A stretch of DNA of 61,107 nucleotides from Phytohabitans maris. Its GTDB lineage: Bacteria > Actinomycetota > Actinomycetes > Mycobacteriales > Micromonosporaceae. The first letter of the stretch is position 1, and each line of letters starts with the position of its first letter. The translations under genes and the position numbers were made by a program. Positions 24,991 to 34,383 of this stretch are shown piece by piece. The stretch is from NCBI RefSeq assembly GCF_031085175.1, contig NZ_JAVHUY010000061.1, positions 1 through 61,107 on the forward strand, given 5' to 3'. The notes under the pieces are model-generated. The model was not told the origin of the DNA. It did no database searches and saw only the letters and a program-made list of their open reading frames with translations.

Positions 24991-26271
24991 ATGGTTCACA
25001 GCGAACTCAGCCGCCGCGGCTTCCTGGCCGGCCTCGGTGGCCTGGGCGCGGCCGCGCTCCTCGGCGGCTGCGCGACCAGTGGCTCCGACAGCGGCAGCGG
25101 CTCTTCGGCGACCCTCACGCTCCAGTCGTCGCTGTCCGACCCGTCCCCCAAGGCCGCACTGACCAAGGTGGTCGAGGGATACACCAAGACCAAGGTCACC
25201 CTCAACACGATCGCGATCGAGACGTTCCGGGCCCAGCTCCCGACCTACCTCAACTCGGCCACGCCCCCGGACGTGCTGACCTGGTACGCCGGCTCGGTGG
25301 CCCGCGACTACGCCAGCAAGGGCTTCCTGCTCGACGTCTCCGACATGTGGACCGGCAGCGGCGCCTGCGCCGGCTTCTCCCCCGCGCTCAAGGAGCTCTC
25401 CACCGGCGCGGACGGCAAGCAGATCTTCGTACCGACGAGCTACTACTGGTGGGGCGTCTTCTACCGCAAGAGCGCGTTCCAGGAGTGGGGCGTGCAGCCG
25501 GCGACCACGTGGGACGAGTTCATCAACCTGTGCAAGGCGCTGAAGGCCAAGGGCGTCGCCCCGCTGACGATGGGGACCGGCTCCACCCCGTGGGTCGCCT
25601 CCGGCTGGTTCGACTACCTCGACCTGCGCGTCAACGGCGCCCAGTTCCACCGCGACCTGCTCGCCGGCAAGCACTCCTTCGACAGCCCCGAGGTCAAGGC
25701 GGTCATGGAGCACTACCGCGAGCTGCTGCCGTACATCGACCCGAAGGGGCGCTCGTACTCGTGGCAGGACGCGGTCACGCCGCTGGCCAGCAAGAAGGCC
25801 GGCATGTACCTGATCGGCGCGTTCGTCACCCAGTCCGTGCCGAAGGACGTGGTCGACGACATCGACTTCTTCCGGGTGCCGGTCATCGACCCGAGCGTGC
25901 CGCTGGCCGAGGAGGCGCCGACCGACGGCTTCTTCGCCAGCGCCAAGTCCAAGAACGTCGAGGGCGCCAAGGAGCTGCTCGCGTACCTGGCCTCCGCGCC
26001 GGCGCAGGAACTCTACATCAAGGAGTCCGCCTCGTCCAACCTGCCCACCTCGCCGCAGGTGAGCACGACCGGCTTCTCGCCGCTGGTGCAGAAGGGCATC
26101 GAGCTGCTCAACGAGAGCGCGGCCATCACCCAGTTCTTCAACCGCGACTCCAGCGACGAGCTGCAAAGCACCGCCGACACGGCGCTCACGAAGTTCCTCG
26201 ACTCGCCCGGCGACGTCGACTCGATCCTCGCCAGCTGGCAGTCCTCGGCCCAGAAGGTCCTCACCTCGTGA
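24991..26271 (+). CDS. ABC sugar-binding lipoprotein
   Basis: 426 aa, CUT1-type extracellular solute-binding protein. The ATG follows CAGGAGGACAACG. The signal region has the twin-Arg SRRGFLAG and lipobox ALLGGC, so it is a Tat- or Sec-exported lipoprotein. The mature part has PPDVLTWYAGSVARDYASKGFLLDV, WWGVFYRKSAFQEWG, WDEFINLCKALKAKG and NVEGAKELLAYLAS, typical of oligosaccharide receptors. With the downstream hydrolases the likely ligand is an alpha-galactoside. Its stop overlaps the next GTG by 4 nt. Confidence 0.92.
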   Translation: MVHSELSRRGFLAGLGGLGAAALLGGCATSGSDSGSGSSATLTLQSSLSDPSPKAALTKVVEGYTKTKVTLNTIAIETFRAQLPTYLNSATPPDVLTWYAGSVARDYASKGFLLDVSDMWTGSGACAGFSPALKELSTGADGKQIFVPTSYYWWGVFYRKSAFQEWGVQPATTWDEFINLCKALKAKGVAPLTMGTGSTPWVASGWFDYLDLRVNGAQFHRDLLAGKHSFDSPEVKAVMEHYRELLPYIDPKGRSYSWQDAVTPLASKKAGMYLIGAFVTQSVPKDVVDDIDFFRVPVIDPSVPLAEEAPTDGFFASAKSKNVEGAKELLAYLASAPAQELYIKESASSNLPTSPQVSTTGFSPLVQKGIELLNESAAITQFFNRDSSDELQSTADTALTKFLDSPGDVDSILASWQSSAQKVLTS

Positions 26272-27173
26272 CCGCAGTCGCAGCGCCCACGAGGCGCCGG
26301 CGCCAGCGCCGCCACATCTCGCCGGTGGTCTGGCTCTTCCTGCTCGTACCCGCCGCCATCGAGGTCGGTCTGGTCTTCTGGCCCGCCCTCAACAGCTTCT
26401 ACCTCTCCCTCACGAGGTGGAACGGGCTCGGCGCGCCCGAGCAGGTCGGGCTGGACAACTTCCGCGAACTCTTCTCGGACGGCGTCTTCCGGGAGGCGCT
26501 GGGCAACAACGTGATCTGGGCCGTCGGCTTCGGAGGTCTCTCCGTGGCCGGCGGCCTCGCCCTCGCCGTGGCGCTGAACAAGCCCCGCCGCGGCGTCGGC
26601 GTCTACCGCAGCGCGATCTACCTGCCGATGGTCTTCTCGCTCGCGGTGACCGGCCTGTTCTGGCGGGTGCAGTACCAGCCGGACGGCACCGTCAACACGC
26701 TGCTCGGCGCGGTCGGGCTGGAGAGCCTGGAACGGCAGTGGCTCGCCGACCCGAAGACCGCCCTCTACGCGGTGCTCGTCGCGGCGGTGTGGCGGCAGGT
26801 CGGCTACGTGATGGTGCTCTACCTGGCCGGCCTCAAGGGCACCGACCCGTCCCTCGACGACGCGTCCGCTGTGGACGGTGCCAGCGCGTGGCAGCGCTTC
26901 TGGTACGTCACCTGGCCGCAGCTGCGCGGCGTCAACACGGTCGTCTTCGCGGTGACGGTCATCGACTCGCTGCGCACGTTCGACATCGTGTGGGCGATGA
27001 CGCAGGGCGGGCCGTACCACTCCTCGGAGCTGCTGAGCACCTACATGTTCCAGCAGGGCTTCACGTTCCTCAACCTCGGCTACGCCTCGGCGGTCGCCGT
27101 CGTCATCTTCGCCCTCGCCCTGCTCTTCATCATCACGTACCTGGTCCGTACCCTGAAGGAGGAGGTCTCATGA
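26268..27173 (+). CDS. ABC sugar permease, MalF type
   Basis: 301 aa with six predicted membrane helices. The N-terminus is VWLFLLVPAAIEVGLVFWPAL. The EAA-like loop reads DPSLDDASAVDGASAWQRFWYVTWPQLRGV. It pairs with the following MalG-type permease. No ATPase gene is present, so a shared MsiK-type ATPase, common in actinomycetes, is the likely energiser (inference). Starts and stops overlap by 4 nt at both ends. Confidence 0.93.
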   Translation: MTAVAAPTRRRRQRRHISPVVWLFLLVPAAIEVGLVFWPALNSFYLSLTRWNGLGAPEQVGLDNFRELFSDGVFREALGNNVIWAVGFGGLSVAGGLALAVALNKPRRGVGVYRSAIYLPMVFSLAVTGLFWRVQYQPDGTVNTLLGAVGLESLERQWLADPKTALYAVLVAAVWRQVGYVMVLYLAGLKGTDPSLDDASAVDGASAWQRFWYVTWPQLRGVNTVVFAVTVIDSLRTFDIVWAMTQGGPYHSSELLSTYMFQQGFTFLNLGYASAVAVVIFALALLFIITYLVRTLKEEVS

Positions 27174-28060
27174 GCGCACCGGCCGTCACGGCGCCGGCGC
27201 CGCCGGCGGCATCACCCTCCACTTCGCACGATCGTCAGCGGGTACGGCGCAGGGGCTGGGCGTTCCACGCGGTCATGGTGCCGCTGACGCTGCTGTGGGT
27301 GGCGCCGATGGCGTTCGTGGTGCTGATCTCGATCCGCGGCTTCGACGACATCGCCGCCCGGGGCACCGCCGCGCTGCCGGACAGCTTCACGTTCGAGGGT
27401 TTCCGCACCGCGTTCGGCGAGGGCGCGATGGGCGAGGCGCTCTGGACCAGCGTCCAGGTCACCGTGCCCGCGGTCATCCTGAGCCTGCTGCTGGCGTCGA
27501 TGGCGGCGTTCGCGCTGAGCCGGTACGCGATCCCGGGCCGCCGCGCCATCCTGCTCGTCATGCTCGCCGGCAACCTGCTGCCGCCGCAGATCCTGCTGAT
27601 CCCGGTCTCCCGGATCACCGAGTCGCTCGGCATCTACGACACGCTCGTCGGCCTGGTCGCCATCCACGTCGGCTTCGGGCTCGGCTTCTACACGTTCGTG
27701 CTGCACGGCTTCATGCGCTCGATCCCGAGCGAGGTGACCGAGGCGGCGCGGATGGACGGCGCCGGCGCGTTCGCCGTCTACGCCCGGATCGTGATGCCGC
27801 TGTGCCGGCCCTCGCTCGCCGCGCTCGGCGCGCTCGCCACCACCTGGATCTTCAACGACCTGATCTGGGCGATCACCGTGCTCCGCACCCAGGCGAAGTT
27901 TCCGGTGACGGCCGCGCTGCTCAACCTCCAGGGTGGCTACGTCAGCAACTGGAACGTCGTCGCGGCCGCCTCCATCATGGCCGCGATCCCCACCGCCATC
28001 GTTTTCTTCGCCTTCCAGCGCCACTTCGTCTCCGGTCTACTGATGGGCTCCGCCAAATGA
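27170..28060 (+). CDS. ABC sugar permease, MalG type
   Basis: 296 aa with a disordered Ala/Pro-rich N-terminus (1-25) and six membrane helices. The EAA loop is EVTEAARMDGAGAFAVYARIVMPLCRP. ATG 27170 follows GGAGG directly and overlaps the preceding TGA. It forms the importer channel with the MalF-type partner, and its stop overlaps the next ATG (ATGA). Confidence 0.93.
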   Translation: MSAPAVTAPAPPAASPSTSHDRQRVRRRGWAFHAVMVPLTLLWVAPMAFVVLISIRGFDDIAARGTAALPDSFTFEGFRTAFGEGAMGEALWTSVQVTVPAVILSLLLASMAAFALSRYAIPGRRAILLVMLAGNLLPPQILLIPVSRITESLGIYDTLVGLVAIHVGFGLGFYTFVLHGFMRSIPSEVTEAARMDGAGAFAVYARIVMPLCRPSLAALGALATTWIFNDLIWAITVLRTQAKFPVTAALLNLQGGYVSNWNVVAAASIMAAIPTAIVFFAFQRHFVSGLLMGSAK

Positions 28061-29304
28061 CGCTTGAAAAGCTGGCCATCACCCTCTGGGACTTCACCTG
28101 GTACACGCGCACCGGCCCCGGCGAGCCGTTCGAGGACCTCGACGCGGCGTACCGGCAGGCGGCCGAGCGGGGCTACAACACGATCCGGATCTGCGCGATG
28201 CCGCTGCTGCTCTTCGGCTCCACGCTGGACACCGGCGCGCTGCGCCTGAGCGGGCTCGGCGGCGACTACGGGCAGCGCACCCGCTGGTACGACGTGCGGC
28301 ACACCACCACTGTGGACGGCCGGGCCCAGCTGCTCGCGCTCTTCCGGGGCGCCGCCCGGCACGGCTTCAAGGTGATCGTCTCCAGCTGGGAGTACCAGCA
28401 GAGCCCCTCGTTCCTGACCGACGACTCGTGGCACCGCGCGGTCACCGCGATCCCGCCGGCCGGCCGGGCGGACGCGCTCGCCGACGCCCTCGCCGCCCTC
28501 GTCGACCTGCTCAAGGCCGAGGGGCTCGACGACCGGGTGGCGTTCGTGGAGCTGCACAACGAGGTGCAGATCGGCCGGCTCGCCGACGTCACCGGCACTC
28601 GCGGCGAGGCGGCGATCCTCGGCCTCCAGCCGTACCTGGAGGGCGGCATCGACCGCTTCCGGGCCCGGCACCCGGAGATCCCGGTGACCGCGAACTACGC
28701 GCGGGTGCCGGCCGGGTACATGCGCGGGCTGCCCCGCAACGCCGGCGTCGCCGTCTTCCACCCGTACGTGTACGGGGTGCTCGAACAGCTCGTGGACGAG
28801 TTCGCGCTCCGCGACGAGTCCCGGCCGTACCCGCAGGAGCGGGCCTACGCCGAGCTGCTCCGGGACGGCGCGCCGAAGCTTGAGGACTGGCAGCCGCCGG
28901 CCGCCGACCGGTGGCGCCTCGACGCGACCGCCGTGCGGCACCGGGAGATGTACACCCACGACTGGTGCGACCCGGACAGGTGGGACCGCTGGCTCTACGA
29001 CCGGTACGGCGAGCACCGCCGGGCGATGCGGTCCACTCTGGACACCTGGATCGACGTCGCCGCCGACTGGGCCGCCGAACGCTCGGTGCCGCTGGTGTTC
29101 GGCGAGGGCTGGGTCGGCTACACGCCGCTGTACGGCACCTTCGAAGAGGGGCCGGTCGGCGCCGAGATCTGCGAGCACGCGGTGCGCCGCTCGGCCGAGG
29201 TCGGCGCGTGGGGCACGCTCGTCTGCTCCAACGCCGCCCCGCACCATCCGATGTGGAACGATGTCGCCTTGCAGCGGCGGCTCAACGAAGGGTTCGTACG
29301 GTGA
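28057..29304 (+). CDS. Cellulase-like TIM-barrel hydrolase
   Basis: 415 aa, a clan GH-A-like barrel of the sugar-binding cellulase-like group. The start LAITLWDFTWYTRTGPGEPFEDLD is typical. Acid/base Glu is probably in FVELHNEVQ and the nucleophile Glu in LVFGEGWVGYTPLY. There is no signal peptide, so it should act in the cytoplasm on imported saccharides. It sits between the permease and the GH36 gene with 4-nt overlaps on both sides. The exact linkage cleaved is unknown. Confidence 0.82.
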   Translation: MTLEKLAITLWDFTWYTRTGPGEPFEDLDAAYRQAAERGYNTIRICAMPLLLFGSTLDTGALRLSGLGGDYGQRTRWYDVRHTTTVDGRAQLLALFRGAARHGFKVIVSSWEYQQSPSFLTDDSWHRAVTAIPPAGRADALADALAALVDLLKAEGLDDRVAFVELHNEVQIGRLADVTGTRGEAAILGLQPYLEGGIDRFRARHPEIPVTANYARVPAGYMRGLPRNAGVAVFHPYVYGVLEQLVDEFALRDESRPYPQERAYAELLRDGAPKLEDWQPPAADRWRLDATAVRHREMYTHDWCDPDRWDRWLYDRYGEHRRAMRSTLDTWIDVAADWAAERSVPLVFGEGWVGYTPLYGTFEEGPVGAEICEHAVRRSAEVGAWGTLVCSNAAPHHPMWNDVALQRRLNEGFVR

Positions 29305-31361
29305 GTCGTGAGTGGACGCTCGTCGGAGCCACCACCGAGTACACGGTCGGGCTCCCGGAGCACGACGGCTGGCTGGAGCTGCGCGCCTGGGGGCCGCACG
29401 GGGTGAGCGACGGCCCCTCTCCCCTGGCGTACGTGGGGCGGCCGCAGTACATGACCCCGGGCGACGTGGCCGCCGTCGAGTACGCGCCGGAGGGGGTGCG
29501 CCCGTTCGCCGGCCCGGACCTGGTCGTGCGGCCGGCACGCGCCCTGTCCTGGTCGTTCGACGGCGCCTCCCACGAGGGTGGCCTGCTGCGCGTGGACTTC
29601 GCCGACGCGGCGACCGGGCTGCGGGCCGCCCTGCACTACCGGTTCGCCGCCGGCTCCGACGTCGTCGAGCGGTGGGTCGAGCTGACCAACACCGGCGACT
29701 CGGCGCTGCGGCTCGTGGAGCTCGGCTCGGCCGGCTTCTCGGTGCCCACCCCGCACGGCGCCCGCCTGACGTACCTCAGTGGACAGTGGGCGCAGGAGTT
29801 CACGCCGGCGGAGACCGAGCTGCGGCGCGGGCGGTTCGAGATCGGCAGCGCGCTCGGCGTGACCGGGCACCAGTTCTCGCCCTACCTGGCGGTCCAGGAC
29901 ACCCGCGAGGCCGGCCCGGCCTGGGGCGTACAGCTGGCCTGGACCGGGTCGTGGCGGATCGTCGCCGAGCGGGACGCGGCCGGCCTCACCCGCGTGCGCG
30001 CCGGGCGGGTCGCGGTCGACGGGCCGCTGATCCTCGCGCCCGGTGCCACGCTGGTCACACCGGTGGCCGCCGGGGCGTACAGCGCGGACGGCGTCGACGG
30101 GCTGGCCCGGGTCTGGCACGCGTACGAGCGCGGCCTCGCCGGCGACCGCCTCACCCGCACCCGCAAGGTCATCTACAACTCGTGGGAGGCCACGTACTTC
30201 GACGTCACCGCCGCCGGCCAGCTCGCCCTCGCCGAGGTGGCGGCGGAGATCGGCGTGGAGACGTTCGTGGTGGACGACGGCTGGTTCGTCGGGCGCGGCG
30301 ACGACACCGGCGGGCTCGGCGACTGGACGCCCGACCCGGCGAAGTTTCCGGACGGGTTCGACACGTTCGTCGACCGGGTACGCAAGCTGGGGCTGGAGTT
30401 CGGGCTCTGGGTCGAGCCGGAGATGGTCAACCCGCGCTCCGCGCTCTACGCCGCCCACCCCGACTGGGTGTACCAGGTGGACGGCCGCCCGCGCACGACG
30501 ATCCGCAACCAGTACCTGCTCGACCTGGGCCGCCCCGAGGTGGCGCAGTTCGTCCACTCCACACTGGACGGCCTGCTGCGGCGCTACGACGTCACGTACC
30601 TCAAGTGGGACTTCAACCGCCCGCGGACCGAGCCGGGCCGCACCGGCGTACCCGATGAGGAGCCGGACCTCGACGGCGCGCACGTGGCCGCGCTGTACCG
30701 GATCCTGGCGGCGCTGCGCCGCGACCATCCGCAGGTGACGGTCGAGGGGTGCGCGGCCGGCGGCGCCCGGGTCGACCTGGCCATGGCGTCCAGGGTGGAC
30801 GTGGTCTGGCCGAGCGACAACACCGCCCCGATCGACCGGCTGCGGATCCAGGACGGCTACCTGCGCGCCCACGCGCCGCACCTGATGAGCTCGTGGGTGA
30901 CCGACGCGACCGGGCTCTTCGACGCGCGGCCGCGCTCGCTCGCGTTCCGGTTCGTGCTGGCCAGCGCCGGCGTGCTCGGCATCGGCGCGGACATCCGCCG
31001 GTGGAGCCCGGCCGAGCGGGTCGAGGCGGCCCGGTGGGTGGCCCGGTACAAGCAGGTCCGCGACGTGGTCACCCGGGGCGAGGTGCACCGGATCGGCGGC
31101 CCGGACTCCGACCGCTGCGCCGTGCAGTACACACTGGACGGTCGCGTGGTCGTGCTCGCCTGGAACACCGGCCCGCTCGACGGCCTCGGCACGGTGCCCG
31201 CGCGGCCGGTCCGCCTCCCGCTGCGCGGCCTGGACCCGGCGGCCCGCTACGCGGCGGGCGGCCAGGAGTTTTCCGGCGCCCACCTGATGTCGGTCGGCCT
31301 GCCGGTCCGCTGGACCCCGGAGTACGACGCCGACGTGATCGAGCTCAGTCCGGTGAGTTGA
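29301..31361 (+). CDS. GH36 alpha-galactosidase
   Basis: 686 aa from GTG 29301. The N-terminal beta-sandwich is about 1-270; the catalytic barrel starts VIYNSWEATYFDVT, then VVDDGWF. The nucleophile is D437 in YLKWDFNRP and the acid/base D506 in WPSDNTAPID; VEGCAAGGARVDL precedes it. The C-terminal beta domain is about 600-686. No signal peptide. It should release galactose from imported alpha-galactosides, feeding the divergent dgoD operon. Its 3' end overlaps the convergent kinase gene by 17 bp. Confidence 0.93.
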   Translation: MSREWTLVGATTEYTVGLPEHDGWLELRAWGPHGVSDGPSPLAYVGRPQYMTPGDVAAVEYAPEGVRPFAGPDLVVRPARALSWSFDGASHEGGLLRVDFADAATGLRAALHYRFAAGSDVVERWVELTNTGDSALRLVELGSAGFSVPTPHGARLTYLSGQWAQEFTPAETELRRGRFEIGSALGVTGHQFSPYLAVQDTREAGPAWGVQLAWTGSWRIVAERDAAGLTRVRAGRVAVDGPLILAPGATLVTPVAAGAYSADGVDGLARVWHAYERGLAGDRLTRTRKVIYNSWEATYFDVTAAGQLALAEVAAEIGVETFVVDDGWFVGRGDDTGGLGDWTPDPAKFPDGFDTFVDRVRKLGLEFGLWVEPEMVNPRSALYAAHPDWVYQVDGRPRTTIRNQYLLDLGRPEVAQFVHSTLDGLLRRYDVTYLKWDFNRPRTEPGRTGVPDEEPDLDGAHVAALYRILAALRRDHPQVTVEGCAAGGARVDLAMASRVDVVWPSDNTAPIDRLRIQDGYLRAHAPHLMSSWVTDATGLFDARPRSLAFRFVLASAGVLGIGADIRRWSPAERVEAARWVARYKQVRDVVTRGEVHRIGGPDSDRCAVQYTLDGRVVVLAWNTGPLDGLGTVPARPVRLPLRGLDPAARYAAGGQEFSGAHLMSVGLPVRWTPEYDADVIELSPVS

Positions 31362-32880
31362 CCCAGGTCGGCTCCCCGTGCTTGCAGCGGATCTTCATCC
31401 GGACCTCGGTCGGCCCGTCGAACCAGATCCGCGCGGTGAGCGCCGGACCCGCCACCACCTTCGTCACCCGGTAGCCGCCGGCGGCGTCCCACTCCAGGAG
31501 CTTGACCTCGCCGTCCCGCTGGCACTTGGCCAGGACCGTGCCGCCGGGTGAGACGAGCACGCGGCTGCGCGGCGGCAGGGTCGGGTCGGCTGACCGCTCG
31601 ATCGACGGCGCCGGCTCGGGCGTGGTCGGCGTCGCCTCCGGCGCCGGCCCGGCCGTGGGCGCCCCGGGGCTGGTCGCCGGCCCGCCCGGACCGCTGCCCG
31701 CCGCGGGACCCGGGCCGCCCGGTGGCTGCCCGGCGGCGGGTCCGCCGCCACCGGCCGGCGCGCCGTCCGGGTCGCCGCCGGGCGCGGTGGTCACCGTGAC
31801 CGCGCTCCCGGCCGCGCCGGTCGCCTCCGGATCCGGGGAACGCTGCTCGGCGAGCGCGCCGCCCGAGTCCCTGCCCGAGCCGGCGATCAGGGCGGCCACC
31901 ACGACGGTGGCGACCACGGTGGCGGCGCCGACCGCGACGGCCAGGGTGCGCCGCCGGCGCCGGACACCGGCCGGCTCGACCGTGGGGCGGTCGTCGGGCG
32001 CCGGGCCGGCGTCACCGGTGCCCTCCCCCGGCTCGGCCGCGGCCTGGCGCACGACCACCCCCGCGGCCCGGGCGAGGACGTCGGCGACCTCGGCGGCGGT
32101 GGGGCGGTCGGCCGGCTCCTTGGCGAGGCAGCGGCCGCACAGGTCGGCGACCTCGGGCGGCACGCCGGCGACCGCGGGCAGCGGGTCGGGCTCCGCGTAG
32201 GTGTGCGCGCGGATCATCTGGGTGGTCGTCTCGGCCGCCCAGGGCAGCTTGCCGACCAGGACATAGTGGACCAGCAGCCCCAGCGCGTACACGTCCGAGG
32301 CGGGCACGACCTGGTCGCCGGTGAGCCGCTCGGGGGCCAGGTAGGCGGGCGTGCCGATCATGCGGTCGTCCTGGTCGAGGTCTTCGAGCGGGCCGGCCGC
32401 GGCGGCGATGCCGAAGTCGACGACCTTGGCCCCGCCGGTGGTGAGGATGACGTTGGACGGCTTGATGTCGCGGTGCACCAGGCCGGCGTCGTGCGCGGCG
32501 GCGACCCCGCCGGCCACCTCGGCGCAGACCCGCATCGCCTCGCGCGGCGGCAGCGGCCCGTCGGCGATCCGCTGGCTCAGCGTCGGCCCGCGCAGCAGCT
32601 CCATCACCACGAACGGCTCCGGCCGGCCGTCGGCGCCGGTCGACTCTCCGTAGTCGTACACCCCGCAGACGTGCGGGTGGGCGAGGCGGGCGGCGGAACG
32701 GGCCTCGGCCTGGATGCGCAGCCGGGCGCCGGCGTCGGTGGCGAGCCGGCCGGCCAGCACCTTCACCGCGACGGGGCGGCGCAGCACCTCGTCGGTGGCC
32801 CGCCAGACCACCGACATGCCGCCGGTGCCGATCTGGTCCTCCAGCCGGTACCGGCCGCCCAAGAGCCGCAGCGCTTCCAC
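31345..32880 (-). CDS. Membrane Ser/Thr protein kinase (PknB-like)
   Basis: 511 aa from GTG 32880. The kinase domain (about 10-275) has Gly loop GTGGMSVVW, Lys in PVAVKVL, HRDIKPSN (about 136), DFGIA (about 155) and a GTPAYLAPE activation-segment end. One membrane helix (about 312-333) leads to a Pro/Gly/Ala-rich extracellular stalk and a small C-terminal domain (SRVLVSPGGTVLAKC...KIRCKHGEPTW). It has no PASTA repeats. The convergent 17-bp overlap with the galactosidase gene is unusual. Confidence 0.92.
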   Translation of the reverse strand: MEALRLLGGRYRLEDQIGTGGMSVVWRATDEVLRRPVAVKVLAGRLATDAGARLRIQAEARSAARLAHPHVCGVYDYGESTGADGRPEPFVVMELLRGPTLSQRIADGPLPPREAMRVCAEVAGGVAAAHDAGLVHRDIKPSNVILTTGGAKVVDFGIAAAAGPLEDLDQDDRMIGTPAYLAPERLTGDQVVPASDVYALGLLVHYVLVGKLPWAAETTTQMIRAHTYAEPDPLPAVAGVPPEVADLCGRCLAKEPADRPTAAEVADVLARAAGVVVRQAAAEPGEGTGDAGPAPDDRPTVEPAGVRRRRRTLAVAVGAATVVATVVVAALIAGSGRDSGGALAEQRSPDPEATGAAGSAVTVTTAPGGDPDGAPAGGGGPAAGQPPGGPGPAAGSGPGGPATSPGAPTAGPAPEATPTTPEPAPSIERSADPTLPPRSRVLVSPGGTVLAKCQRDGEVKLLEWDAAGGYRVTKVVAGPALTARIWFDGPTEVRMKIRCKHGEPTWVNSPD

Positions 32881-33052
32881 GCGGCACAGTCTGCACCACG
32901 CGACATTCGTCGGGCAGCCGCCGTCCGGACGACGGATGTCCGACCACTCCGCCACGTATCAGGGAAGCCCGGGTCGCCTCCCACTTCGGACGGACACCCA
33001 CCTCCCGCCCTGGGGGGACGCGCCCGCGGGATCGGCGGCCGACGATGGCCAG

Positions 33053-34279
33053 ATGAGGAAACGACAGATCGTACGCGCCGTCGCGTCCGCCGCCGTCCTG
33101 CTCGCGGCGGTCGCCGGACTGCCCGCGGCCGCCTCCTCCGCGCCCGCCGACCCGATCGACCGCACCGCGCTGAGCAGGGCACTCGCCGCCGTACACGCGG
33201 CCGGGGTGCCCGCCGCCTACGCCGAGGTCCGCGACGGCGGCCGCCGCTGGTCGGGGGCCGCCGGCGTCGCCGACCTCGCCACCGGCCGCCCGGCCCGGCC
33301 CGACCTGCGGCACCGGGTCGGCAGCATCACCAAGAGCTTCGTCGCGACCACCGTGCTCCAGCTCGTTGCCGAGGGGAAGGTGGGGCTCGACGACCCGATC
33401 GGGCGGTGGCTGCCCGACCTCGTCCCCGGCGAGCTGGGTCAGCGGGTCACCGTCCGGATGCTGCTCAACCACACGAGCGGGATCGGCAACTACACCAACG
33501 CGCTGCTGGACACGCTCGCCGAGGTGATCAGCGTCGGGACGGCCACGTTCACGCCGGAAGACCTGGTCCGGATCGGGCTGTCGCTGCCGCCGACCGGGGC
33601 GCCCGGCGAGCGGTACTCGTACTCCAACACCGGCTACATCCTCGCCGGCCTGCTCATCGAAAAGGTCACCGGCCACGACGCGACCGCCGAGGTCACCCGC
33701 CGGGTCATCGGCCCGCTGGGGCTGCGCGACACGTACTTCCCCGGCGCCGACCCGGCGATCCGCGGCCCGCACGCCGGTGCCCACTTCGCGCTGCTCGGCG
33801 TCCGCGACTTCGCCCGGTACGGCATGACGTGGGCGTGGACCGCCGGTGAGCTGATCTCCACGCCGTCCGACCTGGACACGTTCTACCGGGCGCTGTTCGG
33901 CGGCAGGCTCCTGCCCCCGGCCCAGCTGGCGCAGATGCGCACCACCGTGCCGATGGACCCGCAGGCCCCCGAGGCCGGCGGGTACGGGCTGGGCGTCTAC
34001 TGGCTGCCCACACCCTGCGGCCAGCGATGGGGGCACGACGGCGGGGTGATCGGGCAGATCACGGTGTCGCTGCACGCGCCGGACGCCAGCCGGCAGATGT
34101 CGCTCGCCACCAACCTCAGCCACTACCAGATCGGCCTGCCCGAGGAGCACCCGATCGACACCGCGTGGCTCGCCGCCGTGGTCGCCGGCGTCTGTCCCGG
34201 TGCGGCGGCGACGCGCGCCGCGGGCGGCCCGCCGCTGGCCCTCCCCCTTCCGGGCGCGCTGCCGCTCCCGCGGGGCTGA
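33053..34279 (+). CDS. Secreted class C-like serine hydrolase / D-Ala-D-Ala carboxypeptidase
   Basis: 408 aa. The signal peptide is about 1-30 (ends AAASSAPA). SxxK is SITK (GSITKSFVATTVLQL), YxN is YSN in YSYSNTGYILAGLLIEK, and the third motif is HDGG. NHTSGIGNY is typical of the family. It probably acts on peptidoglycan stem peptides, esters or beta-lactams outside the membrane; which one cannot be read from the sequence. The Pro/Leu-rich tail after residue 390 looks disordered. Confidence 0.9.
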   Translation: MRKRQIVRAVASAAVLLAAVAGLPAAASSAPADPIDRTALSRALAAVHAAGVPAAYAEVRDGGRRWSGAAGVADLATGRPARPDLRHRVGSITKSFVATTVLQLVAEGKVGLDDPIGRWLPDLVPGELGQRVTVRMLLNHTSGIGNYTNALLDTLAEVISVGTATFTPEDLVRIGLSLPPTGAPGERYSYSNTGYILAGLLIEKVTGHDATAEVTRRVIGPLGLRDTYFPGADPAIRGPHAGAHFALLGVRDFARYGMTWAWTAGELISTPSDLDTFYRALFGGRLLPPAQLAQMRTTVPMDPQAPEAGGYGLGVYWLPTPCGQRWGHDGGVIGQITVSLHAPDASRQMSLATNLSHYQIGLPEEHPIDTAWLAAVVAGVCPGAAATRAAGGPPLALPLPGALPLPRG

Positions 34280-34303
34280 TCCGTCCGCCTCCGCGGGGCT
34301 GAT
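34268..34303. repeat. Short 23-bp-period direct repeat at a gene end
   Basis: CCGCGGGGCTGAT occurs at 34268-34280 and 34291-34303; the first copy contains the serine hydrolase stop. It looks like a local duplication. Confidence 0.5.
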
Positions 34304-34383
34304 ACGTCACGGTTCTGACAACACCGGCGCGGGTGCCGCCTTATCTTGAGCGGAGGCGCAGGCTCAACCCTGAGGCGGTACCC

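Noticed and set aside
32881-33052. Operator or small gene between the kinase and serine hydrolase
   Set aside because: No palindrome, promoter or credible coding signal was seen in this 172-bp spacer.
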